A DNA stretch of 11,260 nucleotides from CAZZIQ01 sp964654355 (GCA_964654355.1 CAZZIQ010000039.1:1-11260); one strand, 5' to 3'; positions 1 to 7,759 are shown, counted from the first letter of the stretch. Program-made: numbers and translations. The notes: generated from the sequence alone by a model not told the origin.

Positions 1-557
1 CCGAGCCCGATAGGGTTCCCGAGCTTGAGGCCTACATGGATGCGCTACGCAAGGAAGGCAATTCGGTCGGCGCGCGCGTGAATGTGATTGCGACGGGCTT
101 GCCGCCAGGCTGGGGCGAGCCGGTGTTTGATCGTTTAGATGCTGACATTGCCAAGGCCATGATGGGGATTAATGCCTGCAAGGCGGTTGAGATCGGTGCA
201 GGCTTTCGGTCGGTTGCACAGAAAGGGACCGAGCATCGCGATGAATTGACGCCGCAAGGATTCTTAAGCAATCAAGCCGGTGGTGTGCTGGGTGGCATCA
301 GTACGGGCCAGGACATTCTGGTGTCGACCGCGTTCAAGCCCACCTCGAGCATTCGCTTGCCGGGCAAGAGCATCAACCTGCAAGGTGAGTCGGTGGATGT
401 GATCACCACAGGGCGCCATGATCCCTGTGTGGGTATTCGTGCGGTACCGATTGTGGAAGCGATGCTGGCCATCACCTTGTTGGATCATGCCCTGCGTCAT
501 CGTGGGCAGAATGCCGAGGTGGTCGTGACCACGCCGGTGATTCCGGCGTCTGCTTAA
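1..557 (+). CDS. aroC: Chorismate synthase, C-terminal part (5' end outside window)
   Basis: Catalyses the last shikimate-pathway step in the cytoplasm, converting 5-enolpyruvylshikimate-3-phosphate to chorismate with reduced FMN as cofactor. The open frame runs in from the left edge (first full codon at base 3), and 184 residues are visible, roughly the second half of a family that is usually about 360 residues. Family signatures seen include EPVFDRLDADIAKAMM, VEIGAGF, a Gly-rich segment GGVLGGISTGQ, KPTSSI and the strongly conserved GRHDPCVGIRAVPIVEAM near the C-terminus. These match the E. coli protein closely from memory. The stop TAA at 555-557 is followed after 6 bases by an MFS gene, so it probably heads or sits within an operon. 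A similar aroC-MFS adjacency is known in Pseudomonas. Identification is firm; the N-terminus and promoter cannot be assessed. Confidence 0.97.
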   Translation, partial: EPDRVPELEAYMDALRKEGNSVGARVNVIATGLPPGWGEPVFDRLDADIAKAMMGINACKAVEIGAGFRSVAQKGTEHRDELTPQGFLSNQAGGVLGGISTGQDILVSTAFKPTSSIRLPGKSINLQGESVDVITTGRHDPCVGIRAVPIVEAMLAITLLDHALRHRGQNAEVVVTTPVIPASA

Positions 558-563
558 TTCTTC

Positions 564-1739
564 ATGCGCCTTGCGCGACCTGCGGTTTTCAAACCCCCGG
601 TTCCCGCGCATGTGCCGTATTGGCGGCTGTCGGGTTTTTACCTGTTCTATTTCAGCGCGCTTGGCGCGTTGGTTCCCTATTGGTCGCTGTATCTCAAAGA
701 ACTGAACTTTAGTGCGCAAGAGATTGGTGAGCTGATTGCCATCTTGGCCGCCACCAAAATCATCGCACCGAACCTGTGGGGTTGGCTTGCGGATCACAGC
801 GGGCGCGGCTTGTCGATTGTGCGTTTGGCGACGGTGCTCTCTGCGGTCAGCTTCGTTGGCGTGTTTTGGGCGACGAGCTTTTGGTGGCTGGCAGGCGTGA
901 TGTTCTTATTTAGCTTCTTCTGGAACGCCGCGTTGCCCCAGTTTGAAGCGACCACGATGAACCACTTGGGTGAGGGCACCCATGCCTATTCCAACATTCG
1001 TTTATGGGGCTCGGTTGGTTTTATTCTGAGTGTGGTGCTACTTGGACCTTTATTGCAGAGTCAGGGTGCGGGTTTGCTCTTGCCTGTGTTGATGGTGCTA
1101 TTTGTGGCGATCTGGCTGGCCAGCTTGAGTGTGCCTGATTCGGCGGCACATGATACTCATGTAGAAGTGCCCTCTTTACGCAAGGTATTGCTCAAGCCGG
1201 AGGTGATCGGGTTATTGATTGCGGCCTTCTTGATGCAAGCCAGCCATGGCGCGTATTACACCTTTTATTCGATTTATCTAGAAGACTATGGCTACGATCG
1301 CGGTGTAATTGGATTGCTATGGGGCTTCGGTGTGGTCGTCGAAGTTGCAGTGTTTATGCGCATGGGGCGCCTGATTGCGCGTTTTGGTGAGCGTAGCTTA
1401 TTGATCATTAGCTTATTGTTGGCAAGCGTGCGCTGGCTTTTGATTGCGTTTTTTCCTGCTCACATTGGCATCATGACCTTGGCACAAGCGATTCATGCAG
1501 CAACGTACGGTGTGATGCATGCTGCGGCGATTCATCTAATTCATCGTCATTTCCGCGGTCGTCATCAGGTGCGCGGGCAGGGAATTTATTCGAGCTTTAG
1601 CTTTGGTGTCGGTGGTGCGATCGGTAGTTTGCTGGCGGGCTACGTCTGGGATGGTCTCGGTGGTGCATTGACCTTTGGTTTGTTTGGTCTTGTCGCACTA
1701 GTCGGTGCGGGCGTGGCATGGCGCTGGATTCGGAACTAA
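564..1739 (+). CDS. MFS transporter, MFS_1-like/HcaT-type permease
   Basis: A 391-residue integral inner-membrane protein with about twelve hydrophobic segments, which is normal for the major facilitator superfamily. The loop between TM2 and TM3 carries the classic MFS motif as GWLADHSGR (about residues 73-81). The N-terminal stretch RLSGFYLFYFSALGALVPYW resembles the HcaT/LacY-like branch often labelled 'MFS_1_like'. The substrate cannot be read from the sequence; names such as 'phenylpropionic acid transporter' in this branch are usually transferred by similarity. The ATG lies 6 bases after the aroC stop and has no clear Shine-Dalgarno, which suggests expression by translational coupling to aroC. 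The only nearby in-frame alternative I see is a GTG at 612, also without a ribosome site. A histidine kinase follows 6 bases after the stop. Confidence 0.9.
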   Translation: MRLARPAVFKPPVPAHVPYWRLSGFYLFYFSALGALVPYWSLYLKELNFSAQEIGELIAILAATKIIAPNLWGWLADHSGRGLSIVRLATVLSAVSFVGVFWATSFWWLAGVMFLFSFFWNAALPQFEATTMNHLGEGTHAYSNIRLWGSVGFILSVVLLGPLLQSQGAGLLLPVLMVLFVAIWLASLSVPDSAAHDTHVEVPSLRKVLLKPEVIGLLIAAFLMQASHGAYYTFYSIYLEDYGYDRGVIGLLWGFGVVVEVAVFMRMGRLIARFGERSLLIISLLLASVRWLLIAFFPAHIGIMTLAQAIHAATYGVMHAAAIHLIHRHFRGRHQVRGQGIYSSFSFGVGGAIGSLLAGYVWDGLGGALTFGLFGLVALVGAGVAWRWIRN

Positions 1740-1745
1740 AACAAG

Positions 1746-3647
1746 ATGAGTGCACCTATGCAGCGTTTTCTTTTCTTATGTTTTGGTTTCTGGGTGTTAT
1801 TCGGCGCGAGCGCGATGGCTGCGCATATGCAAGAAGATTGGATTCAGTCGCGTGAAGCCTGGGAGGATGTGGCTGGACGGGCGGTGTTATCAGATGCGCA
1901 AGCTGCAGATTATCGATCATTTCAATCGATCTACTCGCGTGGTTTTACCAGCAATCCTATTTGGTTTCGATTCGAGATCCGAGCGCGGCAGGTTGGTGAG
2001 CCGCAACAGATTTGGCTGCGCATTCGCCCTTCTTATCTAGAAAAAATTGAGCTGTATGATCCTCTGAACAATCTACATCAAATTGCAGGCTACCAACGTG
2101 CATTAGCGCAGCACAATGAATCTGGAAATATCTATTTTCAGATTCCTACAGCCTCCGAAGCGCGCACAATCTATCTGCGCTCGGAGAGTAGTGGAGATCT
2201 ATCTTTGTTTTTGGGGGCGCATACAAGCGAGGAGGTGGCGAGCCTTGATCGATCTCAAGAGCGCTGGGCAGGCGCCTATATGGCATTGGTTTTCGGAACA
2301 ATTGTTTGGGGCCTGCTCTATTGGCTGCAGAACCAAAGCCGATTATTTTTTATTTTTACAATCAAGCAGATTCTGTCATTTATCTTCGCGATTGGGTTTT
2401 TAGGTTACTACAGTCTCCTTCCACTTCCGGGCATGATTTCAAACTATCTGTTGCTTTTACAGGTGGTTACTTTGCTCTTTGCGGCTTCACTGTTTTGGTT
2501 CTCTGCGCATCTCCTGAATGATTATCCAATGCCGCCATGGTTTGGAGTGTTTCGGACCACTTCATACGCTTTTCTTGGGTTTTTACTTCTTCTTGCCATA
2601 ATCGGCGAGTCTTCGTATGCGATGGAGCTGAATATCGCTTTCCTTCTCGTTACCCAAATACTCCTGTGGTTCCTTGCTTGGAGATATCGTCCAGCGCCTG
2701 TGGCGTCGGAAGGTCGAGGATTGCTCTCAACACGTAATATTGTTTTTCTCTACTTCACGGCCAACGCGTTTTTGGTTTCAATTTTCGGGCTGCCACGCTT
2801 GGATCTGGTCGCGGGTTCTGAAGTCACTTTTTACTTGCCACTTTTGTATGCCTTGATCTCGGGCTTCGCCATGATGGCATTGCTGTATCTGCGTCAGCGT
2901 GGTCTGGACGAAGATCGTCTACGCGAAATTGAACTGCGTATGCTTGCCGAGCAAGAAAGCTCTTTGCAGCGGTTGGCGCGTGATGAGCAGATGCGCTTGT
3001 TTGGTTTGCTCGCACATGAATTGCGTAATCCAATGGCGACCATTCGTATGGCGGCAGGGATGGAGCGATTACCCGTGACTGAACGGAAAACACAGATTGT
3101 GGCGGCAGTCGATAAAATGAATGAGTTGTTATCGAACTGTTTGAGTAGCGATCGATGGGGTGATGAGACCCAAGCTATTAACATGCATCCAATCAGTTTG
3201 CGTAGTGTGTTGGAGTCGTTACTGAAGGACGTAGATGCCGAGCGTACCGTCTTCGAGTTTGCGGCGCGCCTGGCTGAGCATGATCAAGCTGAGGTTTTAG
3301 CGGATCAGCACTTCCTCGAGATTGCCTTGAGTAATCTGCTGCACAACGCAATGCGTTATCGCGCTGAAGGCTCGCGCCCCTCTGTGCATCTTTCTGCTGC
3401 CCCTGGTCCGGGCATGCAACCGGGTTACTTGGTTGTGATTGCAAATGCTCCGGGCAAAGCGGGTGTTCCAGATCCAGACTTGGTGTTCCAAAAGTTCTAT
3501 CGCTCGCGCGGTGCGCAGTCGCAGCCTGGGACCGGTCTTGGCTTACACCTTACCCGTAAGCTGATTCAGCAGCTGGACGGTTATGTGGTGTATGTGCCTT
3601 CTGCGCAGAAGGTTTTATTCGAAGTATGGCTGCCGAAAGCGCGGTAA
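1746..3647 (+). CDS. 7TMR-DISM membrane sensor histidine kinase
   Basis: A 633-residue hybrid of an extracytoplasmic sensor and a kinase. Residues 1-26 look like a signal peptide. About 28-165 resembles the periplasmic 7TMR-DISMED2 beta-sandwich, including WFRFEIRA and a WLRIRPSYLEKIELYD segment. Seven hydrophobic segments follow (roughly 177-194, 202-222, 232-255, 271-287, 292-312, 331-349, 361-382), then a charged coiled-coil-like linker at 385-415. The kinase core has the H-box HELRNP with phospho-acceptor His424, N-box NLLHNAMRYR (Asn530, Asn534), F-box FQKFYRSR and G2-box GTGLGL (595-600). The G1 box, usually DxGxG, reads ANAPG, so the adenine-contacting Asp is missing. No response regulator is adjacent. 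The start at 1746 follows the MFS stop by 6 bases; ATG at 1758 (MQRFLFLCF) is an equally good start. The ligand is unknown; carbohydrate-type ligands have been proposed for this sensor class. Confidence 0.92.
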   Translation: MSAPMQRFLFLCFGFWVLFGASAMAAHMQEDWIQSREAWEDVAGRAVLSDAQAADYRSFQSIYSRGFTSNPIWFRFEIRARQVGEPQQIWLRIRPSYLEKIELYDPLNNLHQIAGYQRALAQHNESGNIYFQIPTASEARTIYLRSESSGDLSLFLGAHTSEEVASLDRSQERWAGAYMALVFGTIVWGLLYWLQNQSRLFFIFTIKQILSFIFAIGFLGYYSLLPLPGMISNYLLLLQVVTLLFAASLFWFSAHLLNDYPMPPWFGVFRTTSYAFLGFLLLLAIIGESSYAMELNIAFLLVTQILLWFLAWRYRPAPVASEGRGLLSTRNIVFLYFTANAFLVSIFGLPRLDLVAGSEVTFYLPLLYALISGFAMMALLYLRQRGLDEDRLREIELRMLAEQESSLQRLARDEQMRLFGLLAHELRNPMATIRMAAGMERLPVTERKTQIVAAVDKMNELLSNCLSSDRWGDETQAINMHPISLRSVLESLLKDVDAERTVFEFAARLAEHDQAEVLADQHFLEIALSNLLHNAMRYRAEGSRPSVHLSAAPGPGMQPGYLVVIANAPGKAGVPDPDLVFQKFYRSRGAQSQPGTGLGLHLTRKLIQQLDGYVVYVPSAQKVLFEVWLPKAR

Positions 3648-3664
3648 TCCGAAGCTTTTGGCGT

Positions 3665-4990
3665 TTATTCTTCGTCTGGAACGAAACGCAGTACGCGGCT
3701 GTTGATGCAATAGCGTTGGCCTGTCGGTGGTGGGCCGTCATTAAAGACATGGCCAAGGTGGATGCCCGAGCTGGCGCTGCGCACTTCAACCCGGGTCATG
3801 CCGTGGCTACTGTCTTCATGTGTCGTCAGGGCGCCCTCATAAGGCTCGAAGAAACTCGGCCAGCCAGTGCCGCTGTTGAACTTGGTGTCGCTGCGAAACA
3901 GCGGGACGCCAGTAATGGGGTCCACATAGTTGCCGGGTTTTTTATTGTCAAGCAGTGACCCGGTGAACGGTCGTTCGGTGCCTTGTTCAAACGCAATTTT
4001 GCGTTCTTCATCGCTCAGTAGGTGATAGCCGAGCCAGCCCCAGAAGCGTTTGCTGTCGCCGTCATACCCCGTGTAGCGATCAACTTCCTTACCTTGTTCA
4101 AACAATACAATGGTGGGTGTTGCCCAGAGGTTTTGACTCAGGCTCCAGTCACCGGGCGGTGTGTTTTGACGGGTGCGCACGATGGCAATGGGGGATTTCC
4201 AGTTACTCAGCACTTCGTTTTTAAATTGCACGCAGTAAGGACAGTCTTCTGCCTCGAATACAATCAGTTGTTGTTGAGTATTGAGGTCTTCAGCGTTGAG
4301 GGGTGCAAGGTCCAATGTTGTGGGTGTAGTGCCGCCCGCTAGGCCGGGATAGCGCACGTTGGTGCCGCCCAGGCCGCAATAGCCACGCGGATTTTTCACC
4401 AGATAATCTTGGTGGTATTCCTCGGCGCTCCAGAATGCAGCGAGTGGCGCAATTTCTGTCGTAATGGCGCCATGGCCGGCGGTTGTGAGCGCTTCTTGAA
4501 ACTTGGTTTTGGAGGCTTCAGCAACACTGCGCTGTGCGTCAGTGTTGTAGTAGATCGCACTGCGGTAATTCGTGCCAATGTCATTGCCTTGGCGATCGCC
4601 TTGGGTGGGATCGTGGTTCTCCCAAAAGCCCGCCAAGATATGTTCGAGTGTAGTTTGTGCGGGGTCGAACACCACCTTGACCACTTCGGCATGGTTGCGC
4701 ACGCCGGGTACATGTTCGGCAGCGAGGACCTTCTTGTACGTCGCATCAGCGAAGTTGCCACCGGCATAGCCCACCTCGGTTTCGAGCACGCCGTTCAGTG
4801 CTGCCATACGCTTTTCGGCGCCCCAGAAACAGCCCATGCCGACCACGATGGTTTCAACATTTGTAGGCAGGTTTTTCTCAGCAGCCATTGCGCTCTCCAT
4901 AGGTTTGGTGAAATAGAAGACGGCCAAGGCACCGGCAAGGATGGCAATGGCAAGCCATGAGAACAAGGTGGAATGGGAACGTTGATGCAT
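3665..4990 (-). CDS. Membrane-anchored MsrA-thioredoxin-MsrB fusion
   Basis: A 441-residue methionine sulfoxide reductase that should repair both S- and R-sulfoxides. Residues 11-27 form one hydrophobic anchor, so the body is probably periplasmic. Domain 1 (about 45-215) is MsrA: GCFWG with catalytic Cys54, HAEVV, RQGNDIGTNYRSAIY, and a resolving Cys205 in GYCGLGG; the second recycling Cys of E. coli MsrA is absent. Domain 2 (about 235-325) is thioredoxin-like with a CPYC site (Cys250, Cys253) and a likely cis-proline in ATPT (Pro292). Domain 3 (about 335-438) is MsrB: GTGWPSF (374-380), HLGHVFNDGP and catalytic Cys428 in RYCIN. MsrB lacks the zinc CxxC pairs and has Thr where many relatives carry a resolving Cys in GCGWPSF. 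Neisserial PilB has the order Trx-MsrA-MsrB, so the central redox domain here is unusual. No clear Shine-Dalgarno; the anchor supports this start. Confidence 0.95.
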   Translation of the reverse strand: MHQRSHSTLFSWLAIAILAGALAVFYFTKPMESAMAAEKNLPTNVETIVVGMGCFWGAEKRMAALNGVLETEVGYAGGNFADATYKKVLAAEHVPGVRNHAEVVKVVFDPAQTTLEHILAGFWENHDPTQGDRQGNDIGTNYRSAIYYNTDAQRSVAEASKTKFQEALTTAGHGAITTEIAPLAAFWSAEEYHQDYLVKNPRGYCGLGGTNVRYPGLAGGTTPTTLDLAPLNAEDLNTQQQLIVFEAEDCPYCVQFKNEVLSNWKSPIAIVRTRQNTPPGDWSLSQNLWATPTIVLFEQGKEVDRYTGYDGDSKRFWGWLGYHLLSDEERKIAFEQGTERPFTGSLLDNKKPGNYVDPITGVPLFRSDTKFNSGTGWPSFFEPYEGALTTHEDSSHGMTRVEVRSASSGIHLGHVFNDGPPPTGQRYCINSRVLRFVPDEE

Positions 4991-5101
4991 ACGAATCGAG
5001 GGAGGTAGGGGGGGGAGTGTACGTCAGAGGTTTTGAAAGGGTAGGTTAGTCTTGGAGCGCAGAGCTTTGGGCAAGTTCCCGCTTTGCAGTAGCATGACGC
5101 G
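4991..5101. promoter_or_regulatory. Divergent intergenic region between msrAB fusion and nnrD
   Basis: These 111 bases must hold the 5' leaders of two divergent genes. The clearest element is a run of eight G at 5008-5015 (eight C in the msrAB leader), 17 bases upstream of the msrAB ATG. I could not find a convincing -35/-10 pair on either strand, and neither gene has a strong Shine-Dalgarno. A promoter is inferred from gene orientation only. Confidence 0.4.
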
Positions 5102-5956
5102 ATGGCGAGCGTAATTCATGAACTGCAGTTGGACGATTTGCGGGCTTGGCTCAAGCCGCGCGCTGTCAACGCGCACAAAGGTGACTTTGGTAGCGTCGGG
5201 GTGCTGGGGGGCGCCTCCGGCATGGTGGGTGCTGCTCTGTTGGCGGGGCGGAGTGCCTTGTGGACCGGTGCGGGCCGCGTCTTCGTAGGAATGATCGATA
5301 CGCGGTTGGCGGTGGACTCTGTGGTCCCGGAATTGATGTTGTGTGAGCCGGCTCGCGTCTTTGCCTTGGATCCGCCTGCATGTTTGGCAGTGGGCCCGGG
5401 TTTGGGACAGTCCAAACCTGCGGAGCAACTGCTTACAGAGGCGCTCCGGAGTTCTTTGCCGTTGGTGTTGGATGCGGATGCACTGAATCTGATTGCACGG
5501 GATCCTGTGCTGCAAGATCAATTGCGTGAGCGCGCATCGGGTCAAACCGTATTGACACCACATCCAGCCGAGGCGGCGCGTTTGTTGGGCTGTGCAACGG
5601 AAGCGGTGCAGTCTGATCGTGTCGCTGCAGTTGAAAATTTGGTGCAGCGTTTTGCTTGTGTTGTGGTGTTGAAGGGCGCAGGTAGTTTGATTCTGGCACC
5701 GGGAGCTGCATTGCTGCGTAATTCAACGGGCAATGCCGGCATGGCCAGTGCAGGGATGGGGGATGTTTTAACGGGGCTGCTTGCAGCGCAAGTTGCACAA
5801 GGTTTGTCGCTGTTGCAGGCAACCCAGTTCGCTGTTTATCTGCATGGAGCGGCGGCGGACGCAGCGGTTGCCTCTGGAATCGGTCCGATTGGGCTGACCG
5901 CCAGTGAGGTCGCGCAGCATGCGCGCCATTGCTTAAATCGTTGGATCAGCAGCTAG
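5102..5956 (+). CDS. nnrD: ADP-dependent NAD(P)H-hydrate dehydratase, stand-alone
   Basis: A 284-residue metabolite-repair enzyme of the ribokinase-like fold. It removes water from damaged (S)-NADHX/NADPHX, coupled to ADP hydrolysis, regenerating NAD(P)H in the cytoplasm. Visible family motifs are HKGDFGSVGVLGG (25-37), LDADALN (123-129), TPHPAE (152-157), LKGAG (190-194) and the nucleotide/catalytic segment NSTGNAGMASAGMGD, ending at Asp221, followed by VLTG. Many bacteria, including E. coli, carry the partner epimerase NnrE fused at the N-terminus. Here only the dehydratase is present and no epimerase is visible in the window. The start is well constrained: an in-frame TAG lies at 5090-5092 and ATG 5102 is the first start codon after it, though without an obvious ribosome site. 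The 3' end overlaps the convergent cmoB by 11 bases. Confidence 0.93.
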   Translation: MASVIHELQLDDLRAWLKPRAVNAHKGDFGSVGVLGGASGMVGAALLAGRSALWTGAGRVFVGMIDTRLAVDSVVPELMLCEPARVFALDPPACLAVGPGLGQSKPAEQLLTEALRSSLPLVLDADALNLIARDPVLQDQLRERASGQTVLTPHPAEAARLLGCATEAVQSDRVAAVENLVQRFACVVVLKGAGSLILAPGAALLRNSTGNAGMASAGMGDVLTGLLAAQVAQGLSLLQATQFAVYLHGAAADAAVASGIGPIGLTASEVAQHARHCLNRWISS

Positions 5957-6962
5957 GTTTGTGCGCGCGGATGATGCCGCGCGTCGGTGCTGGATAGCCT
6001 TCGATGGTTTTGTTTGCATCCATCGGGTCGAGAAAATCAGCCAGCGAGTGATAGGTCATCCACGCAGTGCGGCGCTGTTCTGCGGTCGTGGTGCGGGTGA
6101 TGTCGAGAATCTCTGCGCCCTCAAAGCCCGCTTCCTCGACCCAGTGGGTCAATACATTTAATCCCGGGATGGCCCAGACGTTGCGCATTTGTGCGTAGCG
6201 GTGTTGCGGAATCAGAAGCCCATCCGCCTCATCTTCCAAAATCATGGTTTCCAAAATCAGGGTGCCGCCGGGACGCAGTGCTGTCCACAGCTCGCGCAAA
6301 TGCTGAACCGGTTCGCGCCGGTGATACAGCACGCCCATGCTGAATGCCGTATCAAAGGCGGCGAGACCGGCAGGAAGATCCTCTGACTTGAGTGGCAACA
6401 CATCGGCTGCAACCGGTGTGGCTAGATCAAGGAAATGACGCAGGGCAGCGAACTGCGCAACAAAGCGGGGCGAAGGATCAATCCCAATCACGCGACGCGC
6501 GCCCATGCCAAGCATGCGCAATGCGTAATAGCCATTGCCGCAGCCGACATCCAGCACCAGTTGACCTTGAAGGTCGAGATGTGGGGCAAGGCGAGCCCAT
6601 TTTTGCTCCGATCTCCATTCGGAGTCGATGTGGGTGCCGAACACCGAAAACGGTCCCTTGCGCCAAGGACTCAGCGCCCACAAGCCTTGTTCGATCTCGG
6701 CGCGGGTTGCGTCATCGAGTTCGTTTGTCGCACCGATGATGGGTGCGGCCGTGTTTAACTTGATGTGTTGTGGTGTGACCTGAGGCAACGCTCGGAGGAT
6801 TTCGATCCATGCGGGGAGGTCACCAAAGCGTTCTGGATCGAGACCATGCTGTAGCTGCTCCGGGAGTGCGGCGGCCCATGTGCGCAGCGCTGGGTTGTCA
6901 TGCGCATGCAAAAACTCCAGTACGCCGGAATACACATCGAGTAGCCTGCGCAGATCGCTCAT
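5946..6962 (-). CDS. cmoB: tRNA U34 carboxymethyltransferase
   Basis: A 338-residue SAM-fold enzyme that transfers a carboxymethyl group from carboxy-S-adenosylmethionine to 5-hydroxyuridine at the wobble position of certain tRNAs, giving cmo5U. Seen in order: a helical N-terminal region, WRKGPF (100-105), EWRSEQKW (115-122), the Rossmann glycine motif VLDVGCGNGYY (136-146), SMGVLYHRR (208-216), RYAQMRNVW, TTTAEQRRTAWM, SLADFLDP and EGYPAPTR (321-328). These line up throughout with E. coli CmoB (about 323 residues) apart from a slightly longer N-terminal part. Its ATG overlaps the cmoA stop as ATGA, so the two are translationally coupled, and CmoA supplies its cofactor. Its 3' end runs 11 bases into the convergent nnrD. 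Confidence 0.97.
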   Translation of the reverse strand: MSDLRRLLDVYSGVLEFLHAHDNPALRTWAAALPEQLQHGLDPERFGDLPAWIEILRALPQVTPQHIKLNTAAPIIGATNELDDATRAEIEQGLWALSPWRKGPFSVFGTHIDSEWRSEQKWARLAPHLDLQGQLVLDVGCGNGYYALRMLGMGARRVIGIDPSPRFVAQFAALRHFLDLATPVAADVLPLKSEDLPAGLAAFDTAFSMGVLYHRREPVQHLRELWTALRPGGTLILETMILEDEADGLLIPQHRYAQMRNVWAIPGLNVLTHWVEEAGFEGAEILDITRTTTAEQRRTAWMTYHSLADFLDPMDANKTIEGYPAPTRGIIRAHKPSC

Positions 6963-7759
6963 GCAGTTTTATGTGCGATCAAGCTAACGAAGTTGAGCGC
7001 TTGAAACCAGCGGGTAGCACGCGTGAAGCCGGCACAACGCAGGCGTTCAAGGTGAGTATTCTCAGTTTCGGGAATGAGGACATTTTCTAGTGCGCTACGT
7101 TTCTGTGCGATCTCAAGCTCGGAATACCCATTGGCGCGCTTGAAGTCGAGATGTGTGCTCGTTATCCAGTCTTCTTGCTCAGCCTGCTCGAACGCGAGCT
7201 TTTCCGACAGCAGCACCACTCCGCCCGGACGCAGTGCATCATGAATGCGTTTCAGTAGTGGCAGTCGATCTGCAACCGGTACGAATTGCAGCGTGAAATT
7301 CAGCAAAACAACAGACGCATTGCTGAGGTCGCTATGGCGAATGTCTTCGCAACGCAGTGTGGCGGAATCGCCAAGCGTTTCCTGCGCGCCCTCGAGCATG
7401 GCTGGTGCGTTATCGACCCCGATGAGGGTGACTTCTCTGTGGAATGTTCTTAAGGCGTGTTGCGTGGCGAGTAGGCCGGCGCCGAGCGAGCAACCCAGGT
7501 CATAGATCACACTGCCATTCTTAGCATGGCGCGCGGCCAGTAGGCCAAGCAACGGGATCAGGCTATCGTAGCCCGGTACCGAGCGGCGGATCATGTCGGG
7601 GAAGGCGCTGGCAACCCGTTGATCGAATGCAAAGTCGACCAGATCATGGACCGGATCGGCAAAAACCTGATCGCGAATGGTTTCTTGGCCGGTATTTTTG
7701 GCCAGTTTGGCCTTCGGATGTTTGGGCGGGACAGGTACCATAGGCGGCAATTTTCGCAT
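6959..7759 (-). CDS. cmoA: Carboxy-S-adenosyl-L-methionine synthase
   Basis: Makes carboxy-SAM from SAM and prephenate, the cofactor used by the adjacent cmoB product in wobble-uridine modification. Using ATG 7759 the protein is 266 residues (E. coli 247). Motifs: FAFDQRVASAFPDMIRRSVPGY (43-64), SAM-binding YDLGCSLGAG (86-95), VVLLNFTLQF, LSEKLAFE, DFKRANGYSELEIAQKRS (205-222) and WFQALNF. The frame stays open to an ATG at 8014, but the extra 85 residues are Pro/Ala/Arg/Cys-rich, unlike CmoA, and lie opposite leuC, so that start is rejected. ATG 7741 is a second candidate. The first ~25 residues from 7759 are Lys/Pro-rich and have no counterpart in E. coli. Prephenate is made from chorismate, the product of the aroC gene in this window, though the two loci need not be co-regulated. 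Confidence 0.95.
   Translation of the reverse strand: MRKLPPMVPVPPKHPKAKLAKNTGQETIRDQVFADPVHDLVDFAFDQRVASAFPDMIRRSVPGYDSLIPLLGLLAARHAKNGSVIYDLGCSLGAGLLATQHALRTFHREVTLIGVDNAPAMLEGAQETLGDSATLRCEDIRHSDLSNASVVLLNFTLQFVPVADRLPLLKRIHDALRPGGVVLLSEKLAFEQAEQEDWITSTHLDFKRANGYSELEIAQKRSALENVLIPETENTHLERLRCAGFTRATRWFQALNFVSLIAHKTA

Noticed and set aside
264..797. 177-codon minus-strand open frame opposite aroC and the MFS gene.
   Set aside because: Arg/Gln/His-rich composition typical of an antisense shadow; both overlapping plus-strand genes are well-supported families.
2040..2850. AT-richer middle of the histidine kinase gene as a sign of horizontal transfer.
   Set aside because: The stretch encodes most of the transmembrane segments, where Phe/Leu/Ile codons raise A+T; no junction or foreign flank is visible.
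3648..3664. Possible terminator around CCGAAGCTTTTGG between the kinase and msrAB genes.
   Set aside because: Stem is short and imperfect, with no loop of workable size and no T-tract; the gap is only 17 bases.
4409..4960. 183-codon plus-strand open frame opposite the MsrA domain.
   Set aside because: Explained by reverse-complement codon bias of the msrAB gene; no motifs seen.
5024..5563. 179-codon minus-strand open frame opposite nnrD.
   Set aside because: No recognisable domain, low-complexity composition, and it lies opposite conserved NnrD motifs.
7685..7712. Three TTGGCC direct repeats near the cmoA start.
   Set aside because: Spacing is irregular (13 and 9 bases) and the repeats follow from Lys-Ala and related codons in the cmoA N-terminal extension.
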